A stretch of 6,604 nucleotides of DNA, taken from assembly GCA_015232955.1 (NCBI GenBank), contig JADFYS010000111.1:1-6604 (forward strand), read 5' to 3'. Position 1 is the first letter of the stretch; every line of letters starts with the position of its first letter. Below, piece after piece: positions 1-4,964 of the stretch. The notes beneath the pieces are model-generated. The model was not told the DNA's origin and did no database searches. It saw only the letters and a program-made list of their open reading frames with translations. The position numbers and the translations under genes were made by a program. This stretch comes from Gammaproteobacteria bacterium. GTDB lineage: Bacteria; Pseudomonadota; Gammaproteobacteria; Thiohalomonadales; Thiohalomonadaceae.

Positions 1-9
1 TGCAGCGGT

Positions 10-26
10 CAACTGCGGATTTTAGG
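10..26 (+). repeat. 17-base dispersed motif, copy 1
   Basis: The motif CAACTGCGGATTTTAGG matches 16 of 17 bases at 4925-4941, with T to C as the only difference. Similarity continues loosely outward on both sides (CGGTC before, ATCTT after) with small indels. Both copies sit between genes. A chance match this long within 6.6 kb is unlikely, so I read it as a small dispersed intergenic repeat of unknown function. Confidence 0.5.
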
Positions 27-56
27 TTCAAGTATCTTGGGTAGATTCAGCTACGA

Positions 57-127
57 CCGTCATTTCCGCGCAAGCGGGAATCCAGAGCCACCGTAACCGG
101 ACTCCCGCCTTTGCGGGAGAGACTGAC
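57..127. repeat. Intergenic double-hairpin repeat (dRS3/REP-like)
   Basis: There are two adjacent hairpins. The first pairs 62-69 with 74-81 (CCGC/GCGG core, loop GCAA, one T·G pair at 65/78). The second pairs 102-108 (CTCCCGC) with 113-119 (GCGGGAG), loop CTTT. The outer ends GTCA (59-62) and TGAC (124-127) are complementary. The pattern GTCATT-CCGC...GCGGGAATCCAG is that of a short repeat scattered between genes in many proteobacteria, similar to Neisseria dRS3. The T at 65, where family members usually have C, and the degenerate right end suggest an old copy. It has no run of T after either stem, so it does not look like a terminator. Confidence 0.6.
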
Positions 128-284
128 TTCTGGCTGCTCATCGGAATAATTACAAAAAATTTATGGCGAGTCTATTTAATGTGAAAGATTAACTTCTGCG
201 CACGATGTTCTGAATTTATTTGTATTTAGGAATTGATGTTCTGCCGAGTGGCGTCTTGGTCTGGCAAGAGTGTGAGAGGCGTTA

Positions 285-313
285 TTGAATTGTGGTTCTA
301 TTAGCACTATAGT
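285..313 (+). promoter_or_regulatory. Probable sigma70 promoter for the sulfur globule protein gene
   Basis: TTGAAT (285-290) as -35 and TATAGT (308-313) as -10 are separated by 17 bases, the preferred spacing. The -10 matches consensus at 5 of 6 positions and the -35 at 4 of 6. Transcription would start near 320, leaving a leader of about 114 bases. This is read from sequence only; other AT-rich hexamers around 381-397 are possible but lack a paired -35. Confidence 0.4.
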
Positions 314-433
314 TTATTGCAGATTGCACGGTTGAACGACTGCAACGGACTAACAGCGTCATCTGCTTCAATCTTCATTAGATACTAAGTCTATATTTTT
401 TAAGCCTAAATTTTTGATTAGGAGTATACCCAT

Positions 434-871
434 ATGAAAATGATTCAAGTGATCGCTGCAACAGCACTTTTCTCTGTTGCAACAGTCTCCCACGCTTGGT
501 GGAACAACGACGGTTGGGGTGGAAACAACAACAACTGGAATAACAATGGCTATGGCAACGGTAGTGGTTACGGAAGTGGCTATGGTGATGGTTATGGCGA
601 CGGTAGCGGCGACATGGACGGTTCATTCAACTTCGGAATGAGCGGAAATGCCCGTGGTAGCGGCAGAGGTCGTGGCTATAACGCCTATGATGGTCGTGGC
701 TCTGGCTATAACGGCTGGAACGGTTATAACGGCTACAATGGCTATAACGGTTACAACGGCTATCGTGGTGCCCCTTATGGCTACGGTTACCCACCTGCAC
801 CTTATGGTTACATGCCACCTCCCCCTCCTGCAGCACCAGCAGCACCTGCTGAGGCGCCTGCAGCCCAGTAG
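434..871 (+). CDS. Sulfur globule protein-like exported structural protein
   Basis: The protein has 145 residues. A signal peptide spans about residues 1-21 (charged start, hydrophobic core, cleavage after SHA), and the mature chain begins WWNND. That chain is low-complexity: Asn/Gly/Trp-rich (22-40), GYG-type repeats (40-60), a block with DMDGSFNFGMSGNARG (60-75), an RGRGY segment, tandem YNG triplets (92-112), then a Tyr/Pro/Ala-rich tail (113-145). The AWW start of the mature chain, the acidic-to-SG-R-G block and the Gly/Tyr repeats resemble the SgpA/SgpB proteins of Allochromatium vinosum. Those proteins form the protein envelope around sulfur globules in the periplasm during sulfide or thiosulfate oxidation. 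Which paralogue it matches cannot be decided here. AGGAG (420-424) lies 9 bases before the ATG, and a terminator follows, so the gene is probably a single-gene transcript. The composition also fits a generic Gly-rich secreted protein, so the call rests on overall pattern. Confidence 0.78.
   Translation: MKMIQVIAATALFSVATVSHAWWNNDGWGGNNNNWNNNGYGNGSGYGSGYGDGYGDGSGDMDGSFNFGMSGNARGSGRGRGYNAYDGRGSGYNGWNGYNGYNGYNGYNGYRGAPYGYGYPPAPYGYMPPPPPAAPAAPAEAPAAQ
707..769 (+). repeat. Tandem 9-base repeats encoding YNG/WNG units
   Basis: Seven successive 9-base units within the sulfur globule protein gene follow the pattern TAYAAYGGY, encoding YNG, WNG, YNG four times and YRG (residues 92-112). The synonymous third positions vary (TAT/TAC, AAC/AAT, GGC/GGT), so the array is not a fresh duplication. 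It remains a place where unit number could vary between strains by slippage or recombination. Confidence 0.8.
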
Positions 872-930
872 TAGAGGCCTGGATCCTGTCCGGAGCAGCT
901 ATAGGCTTCGGATCTGATCGAAACAGAGGG

Positions 931-964
931 AAAGGCGGCTGTTGTTTAACAGCCGCCTTTTTTT
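931..964 (+). terminator. Strong intrinsic terminator after the sulfur globule protein gene
   Basis: A perfect 13-bp stem pairs 931-943 with 948-960 (GGCGGCTGTT core), loop GTTT, followed by T through 964 (seven T in all, the first three also pairing with the A run at the stem base). It lies 59 bases after the stop. Read from the other strand the stem is followed by only three T and then C, so it should work mainly for the plus strand and poorly for convergent yrfG. Confidence 0.93.
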
Positions 965-1002
965 GTCTCTCAAATCGTAACCATTCACTCCCCTAATCTG
1001 TT

Positions 1003-1713
1003 TTAGCCCTCACCCCGGCCCTCTCCCAATGGGAGAGGGAGTTTTAAGGAAGGGGGGAGGATGGATTCGAAGCTGCTGATTGCGCTAAAGGGGGTGGTCT
1101 GGCGCTGAGGTCCTCTACTATCCGGGCGATCGATGGCGACCAGCCAGCGGATGCCAAAACGGTGAGCAGAGGTGAGCACCGGTAGACTGTCGTCAACAAA
1201 TAGCGTTCGTTTGGGCTCGAAGGGGAGCCGCTGCTGTAACCTCTGCCAGAAGTTTGGATTCTCCTTGGCGAGACCGAAGTCGTGGGTGGTGATAATCTCG
1301 TTGAAGTAGCCCCCAAGGTGGGTCAATTCCAGCTTTAGCGCCAGGCTTTTATGGTGGGCATTGGTGACCAGCAGCAGGGGGTGACCCCGCTCTTTCACCC
1401 GGGAGAGGAAGGGGATGACATGAGGGTGGATCTGAATCAGGTGACTCACCTCCTCCTTGAGCAGGGCGATATCGAGATCCAGCTCCCGACTCCAGTAGTC
1501 GAGACAGTACCATTCAAGTCTGCCTGCCACCGCTTCTGTACGCCGTTGAAGCTCTCTTTTCGCCTCATGCAGAGGGATGCGCATCTTTTCGGCATAGCGC
1601 AGCGGCACATGGTGGAGCCAGAAGTGGTTGTCAAAATGGAGATCGAGCAGGGTGCCGTCCATATCGAGCATCACCGTTGTGATCTCATCCCACTGCAATA
1701 GTTCTCTTGTCAT
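1003..1713 (-). CDS. yrfG: GMP/IMP nucleotidase, HAD superfamily (YrfG-like)
   Basis: The protein has 236 residues, slightly longer than E. coli YrfG (222). This HAD phosphatase removes phosphate from IMP and GMP in the cytoplasm, yielding nucleosides. HAD motifs appear in order: I, DMDGT (D17 nucleophile, D19 acid/base); II, T117 in LLVTNAH; III, K150 in LAKENP; IV, D174-D175 in LFVDDS. The helical cap lies between motifs I and II, about residues 24-95. The ATG at 1711-1713 has a weak purine-rich stretch (GAGAA) before it. The last 12 residues, LPLPLGEGRGEG, are encoded by a palindromic repeat that begins right after the natural family end, so they are probably an acquired tail. yrfG is divergent from nudE; E. 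coli also keeps these two genes close, which supports the assignment. It converges with the sulfur globule protein gene. Confidence 0.9.
   Translation of the reverse strand: MTRELLQWDEITTVMLDMDGTLLDLHFDNHFWLHHVPLRYAEKMRIPLHEAKRELQRRTEAVAGRLEWYCLDYWSRELDLDIALLKEEVSHLIQIHPHVIPFLSRVKERGHPLLLVTNAHHKSLALKLELTHLGGYFNEIITTHDFGLAKENPNFWQRLQQRLPFEPKRTLFVDDSLPVLTSAHRFGIRWLVAIDRPDSRGPQRQTTPFSAISSFESILPPSLKLPLPLGEGRGEG
1006..1041. repeat. Palindromic REP-like repeat inside the 3' end of yrfG
   Basis: A perfect 9-bp inverted repeat, CCCTCTCCC (1019-1027) and GGGAGAGGG (1031-1039), has the 3-base loop AAT and is preceded by CCCTCACCCC. This combination is typical of a short repeat found in many copies between genes in diverse proteobacteria. 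Its minus-strand reading gives LPLPLGEGRGEG at the YrfG C terminus, and the yrfG stop (TAA, 1005-1003) follows directly. Neither side has a T run, so it is not a classical terminator, though it may stabilise the 3' end of the transcript. Confidence 0.7.
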
Positions 1714-1736
1714 CGTTCTCGTTTTACCGCTATGAT
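1707..1736 (+). promoter_or_regulatory. Probable sigma70 promoter of nudE-cysQ
   Basis: TTGTCA (1707-1712, 5 of 6 to consensus) and TATGAT (1731-1736, 5 of 6) are spaced 18 bases apart. The -35 overlaps the first codons of divergent yrfG. The -10 contains the first of two tandem ATG codons that would otherwise start nudE. Transcription would begin near 1743, downstream of both ATGs, so translation would have to start later, most plausibly at TTG 1771. Confidence 0.5.
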
Positions 1737-1770
1737 GGGGCGATTAAAGCAGAAGCGGAGCGTCACTGCC

Positions 1771-2376
1771 TTGCCCAATATCCCGAAAATTGTAGCAACC
1801 CGGACTCTGGCCCAGACTCGGCTCTTTGAGGTAGAGGGGGTCTCTCTCCGCTTTGCCAACGGGGTAGAGGCCGATTATGAGCGTCTTGTCGGTTCTCCTC
1901 AAGGTGCGATTCTTATTGTGCCGATGCTCGATAGTGAGACGGTTCTTCTGGTTCGCGAATATGCTGTTGGGGTGGAGCGTTATGAACTGACTCTGCCTAA
2001 AGGCAAGATTGATGTTGGTGAAAGCCAGCTCGAGGCGGCGGGAAGAGAGTTGAGTGAAGAGGTTGGTTATGGCGCAAAGAGGCTTACCCACCTCACCTCA
2101 ATGAGTGTTGCCCCCGGTTATCTGCGTCACATGACGCACATTGTGGTGGCAGAGGATCTCTACCCTTATCGGACGCAAGGGGATGAACCGGAGGAGCTGG
2201 AGGTTGTGCCGTGTCGCCTCAGTGAACTCGAACTCCTGATTGCGCGAGAGGATTGTAGTGAAGCGCGAACCATCGCCGCCCTCTATATGACTCGGGATCT
2301 CTTTCGCGAACGGGCAGAAGCACCACCGCTCTCTCCGCTTTCCACCCCTCAGGGAGAGACCGATGGCGGCGTATGA
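1771..2376 (+). CDS. nudE: ADP compounds hydrolase NudE (Nudix family)
   Basis: NudE hydrolyses ADP-linked compounds such as ADP-ribose, NADH and diadenosine polyphosphates in the cytoplasm. The full Nudix box GX5EX7REUXEEXGU is present as GKIDVGE...RELSEEVGY (residues 78-100 counted from the TTG). Around it, TRLFEVEGVSLRFANGV, VREYAVGVERYEL, VAPGY and DLYP..GDEPE all follow E. coli NudE. I chose the TTG at 1771 over ATG 1732 because family similarity begins just after it, GCGGAG (1755-1760) lies 10 bases upstream, and ATG 1732/1735 lacks a ribosome site and overlaps a -10 box. With the longer start the protein would be 214 residues; with this one it is 201. The tail after about residue 180 (APPLSPLSTPQGETDGGV) exceeds E. 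coli NudE (186 residues) and overlaps cysQ by 14 bases, so the two are cotranscribed. Confidence 0.88.
   Translation: MPNIPKIVATRTLAQTRLFEVEGVSLRFANGVEADYERLVGSPQGAILIVPMLDSETVLLVREYAVGVERYELTLPKGKIDVGESQLEAAGRELSEEVGYGAKRLTHLTSMSVAPGYLRHMTHIVVAEDLYPYRTQGDEPEELEVVPCRLSELELLIAREDCSEARTIAALYMTRDLFRERAEAPPLSPLSTPQGETDGGV
2330..2359 (+). promoter_or_regulatory. Possible hairpin masking the cysQ ribosome binding site
   Basis: TCTCTCC (2330-2336), within the last codons of nudE, is perfectly complementary to GGAGAGA (2353-2359), which contains the Shine-Dalgarno of cysQ (AGGGAG, 2351-2356; start at 2363). A 7-bp stem with a 16-base loop could hide the site until ribosomes finishing nudE open it, coupling the two genes. 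The pairing is seen; the regulatory role is inferred. Confidence 0.3.
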
Positions 2377-3166
2377 GCACTACTTGCAACCGATCCTGGA
2401 TCTCGCCATCGCTGCTGGGGAGAAGATCGTCGAAATCTATGATCAAGGGTGTTGTGTTGAGCAGAAGAGTGACAACACCCCGGTGACTATCGCCGACTAT
2501 GCTGCCCATGATCTCATTGTCGCTGGGCTGAGTATCATCGCCCCGGAAATCCCCTGTCTCTCTGAAGAGTCTGAAGGGATAACCACCGCAGAGCGCCAGA
2601 GTTGGGGGCGCTACTGGCTGGTAGATCCCCTTGATGGTACCCGCGATTTTATCAACCGAACCGGAGAGTTTTCGGTCAATATCGCCCTAATGGAGCGAGA
2701 CTGCCCGGTTTTGGGGGTGATCTATGCCCCTATTACCGGGATGTTTTACTATGCGGCCCGGGGGTTTGGTGCCTGGAAAGGGGAACGAGGCTCTTCGCCC
2801 CACCCAATTCATGTTCGACGCTGTGATCCGCAGCGGGTTGTGGTCACCTGCGGTCGCTCGACCCATTCGCCACTGCTGCAGCAGTTTTGTGAGCGCCTAC
2901 CCGGGTATGAGATCATTCGTCTGGGGAGCGCCCTCAAATCGTGCCTGGTGGCTGAGGGTGGAGCGGACATCTACGCCCGCTTTGGCCCGACTTCAGAGTG
3001 GGACACCGCCGCTGCACAGTGTGTGGTGGAGGAGGCGGGGGGAAGGGTGAGCGATCTCGCGCTCCACCCCCTGCGTTACAACAGCCGTGACCATCTGCTC
3101 AACCCCCACTTTTTTGTCACCGGCGAGAGTGATCTCTACTGGCCCGGCTTTGTCCCAAGCGCGTAG
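2363..3166 (+). CDS. cysQ: 3'(2'),5'-bisphosphate nucleotidase CysQ
   Basis: CysQ is a Mg-dependent phosphatase of the inositol monophosphatase/FBPase fold. It converts 3'-phosphoadenosine 5'-phosphate (PAP), the by-product of PAPS reduction in sulfate assimilation and of sulfotransfer, to AMP. The 267 residues compare with 246 in E. coli. Visible signatures are KSDNTPVTIADYAAH (35-49); LSEES (66-70, metal ligand E69); WLVDPLDGTRDF (85-96), the family's first metal motif with D88 and D91; GEFSVNIAL (101-109); LGSALKSCLVAEG (187-199); and RFGPTSEWDTAA (206-217), the second motif with D214. The ATG at 2363 has AGGGAG seven bases upstream and lies within the end of nudE. About 20 extra residues are spread over the N terminus, loops and C terminus. 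It follows nudE as a two-gene operon; both clear small adenine nucleotides. Its stop abuts the stop of the opposing small gene. Confidence 0.95.
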   Translation: MAAYEHYLQPILDLAIAAGEKIVEIYDQGCCVEQKSDNTPVTIADYAAHDLIVAGLSIIAPEIPCLSEESEGITTAERQSWGRYWLVDPLDGTRDFINRTGEFSVNIALMERDCPVLGVIYAPITGMFYYAARGFGAWKGERGSSPHPIHVRRCDPQRVVVTCGRSTHSPLLQQFCERLPGYEIIRLGSALKSCLVAEGGADIYARFGPTSEWDTAAAQCVVEEAGGRVSDLALHPLRYNSRDHLLNPHFFVTGESDLYWPGFVPSA

Positions 3167-3391
3167 CTATCGCTCATCGTAGACGGCCATGACCGCCTTT
3201 AGCTCGTTGAGTAACATCTGCAGCTCTTGTGGTGTCAGGGCAGCGCTCTGGCTCACCTCATGCCCCTCTTCGAGGGCGGTAATGGTGGCGCGTACGGCGT
3301 TGCAGCCGCAGTTACAGATCGCCTCGACACAGCGGGCGACGGTGAGGGAGTTCACAGCATCACTACGCTGCTCCTCCTCCCTTTTGTTCAT
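3167..3391 (-). CDS. Small Cys-containing protein of unknown function, coupled to galU
   Basis: The protein has 74 residues and I do not recognise it. I chose the ATG at 3389-3391, which overlaps the galU stop as ATGA, the usual arrangement for translational coupling. A GTG at 3418 would add nine residues but lies deeper in galU. The N terminus is charged (NKREEEQRSD, 2-11). A Cys cluster C21-x4-C26-x-C28-x-C30 follows, inside CVEAICNCGCNAVR. The rest looks helical: ATITALEEG, then TPQELQMLLNELKAVMAVYDE (53-73). No signal peptide or membrane segment is visible. Four Cys within ten residues could bind a metal or sit in a redox role, but no match to a known cluster motif is claimed. As the last gene after galU it is probably expressed from that transcript. 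Its stop touches the cysQ stop. Confidence 0.65.
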   Translation of the reverse strand: MNKREEEQRSDAVNSLTVARCVEAICNCGCNAVRATITALEEGHEVSQSAALTPQELQMLLNELKAVMAVYDER

Positions 3392-4257
3392 AGTGACGAC
3401 GCAAACAGTTTCAGCCACTCCCGAAACTCTTTGCCCAACGCCTTGTCGCGTAGGGCATACTCAACATTGGCCTGAAGGAACCCCTGCTTATCACCGCAGT
3501 CGTAACTAACACCGTCGAAGGTGAAGCCGAACATCACCTCATAGCGCAGCAGCTCTGCCATGGCATCGGTGAGCTGTATCTCTCCTCCAGCCCCTTTTTT
3601 GGTCTGTTTGAGGATCTCCATAATGCGCGGGGTGAAGATGTAACGGCCAACGATGGAGAGGTTGGAGGGCGCATCTTCTGGTTTTGGCTTCTCCACCATC
3701 CCCGCGATACGGAGATCACTCCCCTCAACATCGGCAATACCGTACTTCTCCACCTCATCCATCGCCACTTCGGTGAGAGCGATAATACTGGTGTGGGTGC
3801 GGTTGTAGGAGTCGACCATCTGTTTTAGGCACCCTTTGTGGGGATGGTACATCAGGACATCGGGCAGAAGTACTGCGAACGGTTCATCTCCGATGGCGGG
3901 TTCGGCACAGAGTACGGCGTGTCCCAGACCGAGTGCCTCGGGCTGACGAACGCTGATGATGCGGATATTCTCCGGGGTGGTGCCCCGTTTGATCTCGAGG
4001 AGATCGGTCTTACCGCGGCGAATAAGCTCGCTTTCAAGCTCGTAGCGTTTGTCAAAATGGTTCTCAATGGCCGATTTATCGGAGTGGGTGACCAGAATCA
4101 GATCGGTGATCCCCGCCTCGGACGCCTCCTCAACAATATACTGAATCAGGGGTTTGTCCACCACAGGGAGCATCTCTTTCGGGATCGCTTTGGTTGCAGG
4201 AAGGAAACGGGTACCGAGACCGGCAACGGGGATGACGGCTTTACGCAGGGGTTTCAC
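3388..4257 (-). CDS. galU: UTP-glucose-1-phosphate uridylyltransferase GalU
   Basis: GalU makes UDP-glucose and pyrophosphate from UTP and glucose 1-phosphate in the cytoplasm. UDP-glucose feeds lipopolysaccharide core, exopolysaccharide and trehalose/galactose pathways. The 289 residues compare with 302 in E. coli. Motifs in order are the nucleotide-binding AGLGTRFLPATKAIPKEMLP (12-31), DKPLIQY (34-40), VTHSDKSAIENHFD (56-69), LGLGHAVLCAEP (109-120), VLLPDVL with metal ligand D133 (129-135), VEKPKPEDAPSNLSIVGRYIF (188-208) with K190, GEIQLTDAM (225-233) and YDCGDKQGF (252-260). Translation starts at a GTG (4255-4257), with GGAG nine bases upstream inside the stop region of the preceding gene. 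The gap to that gene is only 5 bases, and the 3' end overlaps the next gene by 4, so all three should form one operon. Confidence 0.96.
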   Translation of the reverse strand: MKPLRKAVIPVAGLGTRFLPATKAIPKEMLPVVDKPLIQYIVEEASEAGITDLILVTHSDKSAIENHFDKRYELESELIRRGKTDLLEIKRGTTPENIRIISVRQPEALGLGHAVLCAEPAIGDEPFAVLLPDVLMYHPHKGCLKQMVDSYNRTHTSIIALTEVAMDEVEKYGIADVEGSDLRIAGMVEKPKPEDAPSNLSIVGRYIFTPRIMEILKQTKKGAGGEIQLTDAMAELLRYEVMFGFTFDGVSYDCGDKQGFLQANVEYALRDKALGKEFREWLKLFASSL

Positions 4258-4262
4258 AATAA

Positions 4263-4781
4263 TTAACTCCAGACGATCATGTAGAGAAGAATAAAGAAGA
4301 TCATCATCGCAGCGATACCACTGATGCGAATGACATCATGAAGATTACCAATTCTGTGTTGTAACTCTTTAATAATTTTTGTTTTTCTTTCAATATCTTG
4401 TTCCATGCCACTCTGACTGGAGTTGGCTTGTTGCAGTTTCCCCTGGCTAGACATGAGCTCTTTTTTCAGGGTGTTGATCAGCTCCTCCTGCTCCTGGAGT
4501 TTGTTTTGGGTCTCCTGAAATAGTCCTCCCTCACTGTCGAGCTGAACCAGTCCCGGCTCTTTCCCCTCAAGTTTGCTGGAGATGGCGTCGTTATAGGCGT
4601 GGATCTTGACATCAAAATTGGGATCCATATTGCCACCCTCCCAGAACTGCTTCTCAAAGCGGTCCTTAAGGGCGCGGATCTGATCCAGTGACTTCGGCCG
4701 CAGAGAGTCATAGGTTTTGACATAGGCAAAAGCGTCAGCGGCAAAAAAGGAGAGACTCTGTTTATTGGCAGGTTGCGACAT
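4263..4781 (-). CDS. Coiled-coil, C-terminally membrane-anchored protein of unknown function
   Basis: The protein has 172 residues and I do not recognise it. Three regions can be seen. Residues 1-75 form a folded-looking, aromatic-containing part (SFFAADAFAYVKTYDSLRP, then DRFEKQFWEGGNMDPNFDV). Residues about 89-148 are rich in Gln, Glu, Lys and Leu with heptad-like spacing, a likely coiled coil. Residues 153-171 (ISGIAAMMIFFILLYMIVW) are a hydrophobic helix ending one residue before the stop. With no signal peptide, this suggests a tail-anchored inner-membrane protein with its coiled coil in the cytoplasm. The start (ATG 4779-4781) has no clear Shine-Dalgarno, so the true start could differ. 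It is the first gene of the galU cluster, five bases upstream of galU, whose ribosome site lies in its final codons. A link to envelope polysaccharide is only suggested by position. Confidence 0.75.
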   Translation of the reverse strand: MSQPANKQSLSFFAADAFAYVKTYDSLRPKSLDQIRALKDRFEKQFWEGGNMDPNFDVKIHAYNDAISSKLEGKEPGLVQLDSEGGLFQETQNKLQEQEELINTLKKELMSSQGKLQQANSSQSGMEQDIERKTKIIKELQHRIGNLHDVIRISGIAAMMIFFILLYMIVWS

Positions 4782-4877
4782 CAGTGGGAGAACTGTAGTT
4801 TGAAGTGGTCTAAGTTTAGGGCTTTTTCAACCAAGAAAAAAGGGATCATTGCCTGAAGCGGAAGAAAAGAGCTAACT

Positions 4878-4896
4878 GGCAACCCTGTGGGTGGCC
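4878..4896 (-). terminator. Possible weak terminator of the GGDEF gene
   Basis: GGCAACCC (4878-4885) pairs with GGGTGGCC (4889-4896) around the loop TGT, an 8-bp stem with one A·G mismatch. On the minus strand it is followed, after AGTTAG, by the T-rich stretch CTCTTTTCTT, which is an imperfect tail. It lies about 70 bases after the GGDEF stop. An overlapping palindrome, GTGGCCATGCCAC, competes with it, so its function is uncertain. Confidence 0.25.
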
Positions 4897-4924
4897 ATGC
4901 CACAAACGCACCCTTCACGGTCTC

Positions 4925-4941
4925 CAACTGCGGATTTCAGG
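4925..4941 (+). repeat. 17-base dispersed motif, copy 2
   Basis: CAACTGCGGATTTCAGG differs from the copy at 10-26 by one base and has the same orientation. It lies 23 bases beyond the stop of the GGDEF gene. Both copies are intergenic and outside any hairpin I can see. Confidence 0.5.
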
Positions 4942-4964
4942 ATTATCTTATTCTCTTTTCATAC

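Larger units (their letters stand above)
1..433. other. Gene-free region upstream of the sulfur globule protein gene
   Basis: I see no credible coding sequence here on either strand. The left part holds a 17-base motif (10-26) that recurs near 4925 and a double-hairpin repeat (57-127). The middle part, about 150-240, is AT-rich and without an obvious element. The right part has a probable promoter (285-313), giving a leader of roughly 110 bases before the start at 434, and a good ribosome binding site (AGGAG, 420-424). I find no riboswitch that I can name in the leader. Confidence 0.7.
4782..4964. other. Intergenic region between the GGDEF gene and the galU cluster
   Basis: No gene is visible. 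The region must hold the start signals of the galU cluster unless that is read from the GGDEF transcript, but I find no convincing paired -35/-10 on the minus strand (TTGGTT, TTGAAA and TTGCCA lack a well-spaced -10). It contains the hairpin at 4878-4896 and copy 2 of the 17-base motif at 4925-4941. Confidence 0.6.

Noticed and set aside
331..346. GTTG...CAAC partial palindrome in the sulfur globule protein leader, considered as an operator.
   Set aside because: Only four bases pair on each side, which is expected by chance.
378..626. Minus-strand frame rich in His, Arg, Cys and Ser opposite the sulfur globule protein gene, and similar frames at 627-845 and 648-917.
   Set aside because: They are mirror or shifted readings of the Gly/Asn/Tyr codon repeats. 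None has a ribosome site or a plausible fold, and the plus-strand frame has a signal peptide, ribosome site and terminator.
1351..1701. Plus-strand frame of 116 codons inside yrfG.
   Set aside because: It is antisense to a clear HAD phosphatase with all four motifs and has no start signal or recognisable content.
3392..3418. GTG at 3416-3418 as the start of the small Cys protein.
   Set aside because: It would overlap galU by 31 bases without a ribosome site, while the ATG at 3389-3391 forms a standard ATGA overlap.
4822..4840. AT-rich inverted pair CTTTTTC / GAAAAA in the gap upstream of the galU cluster.
   Set aside because: Its stem is only about six A-T pairs plus one G-C and would be unstable. 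It has no terminator or operator pattern I can name.
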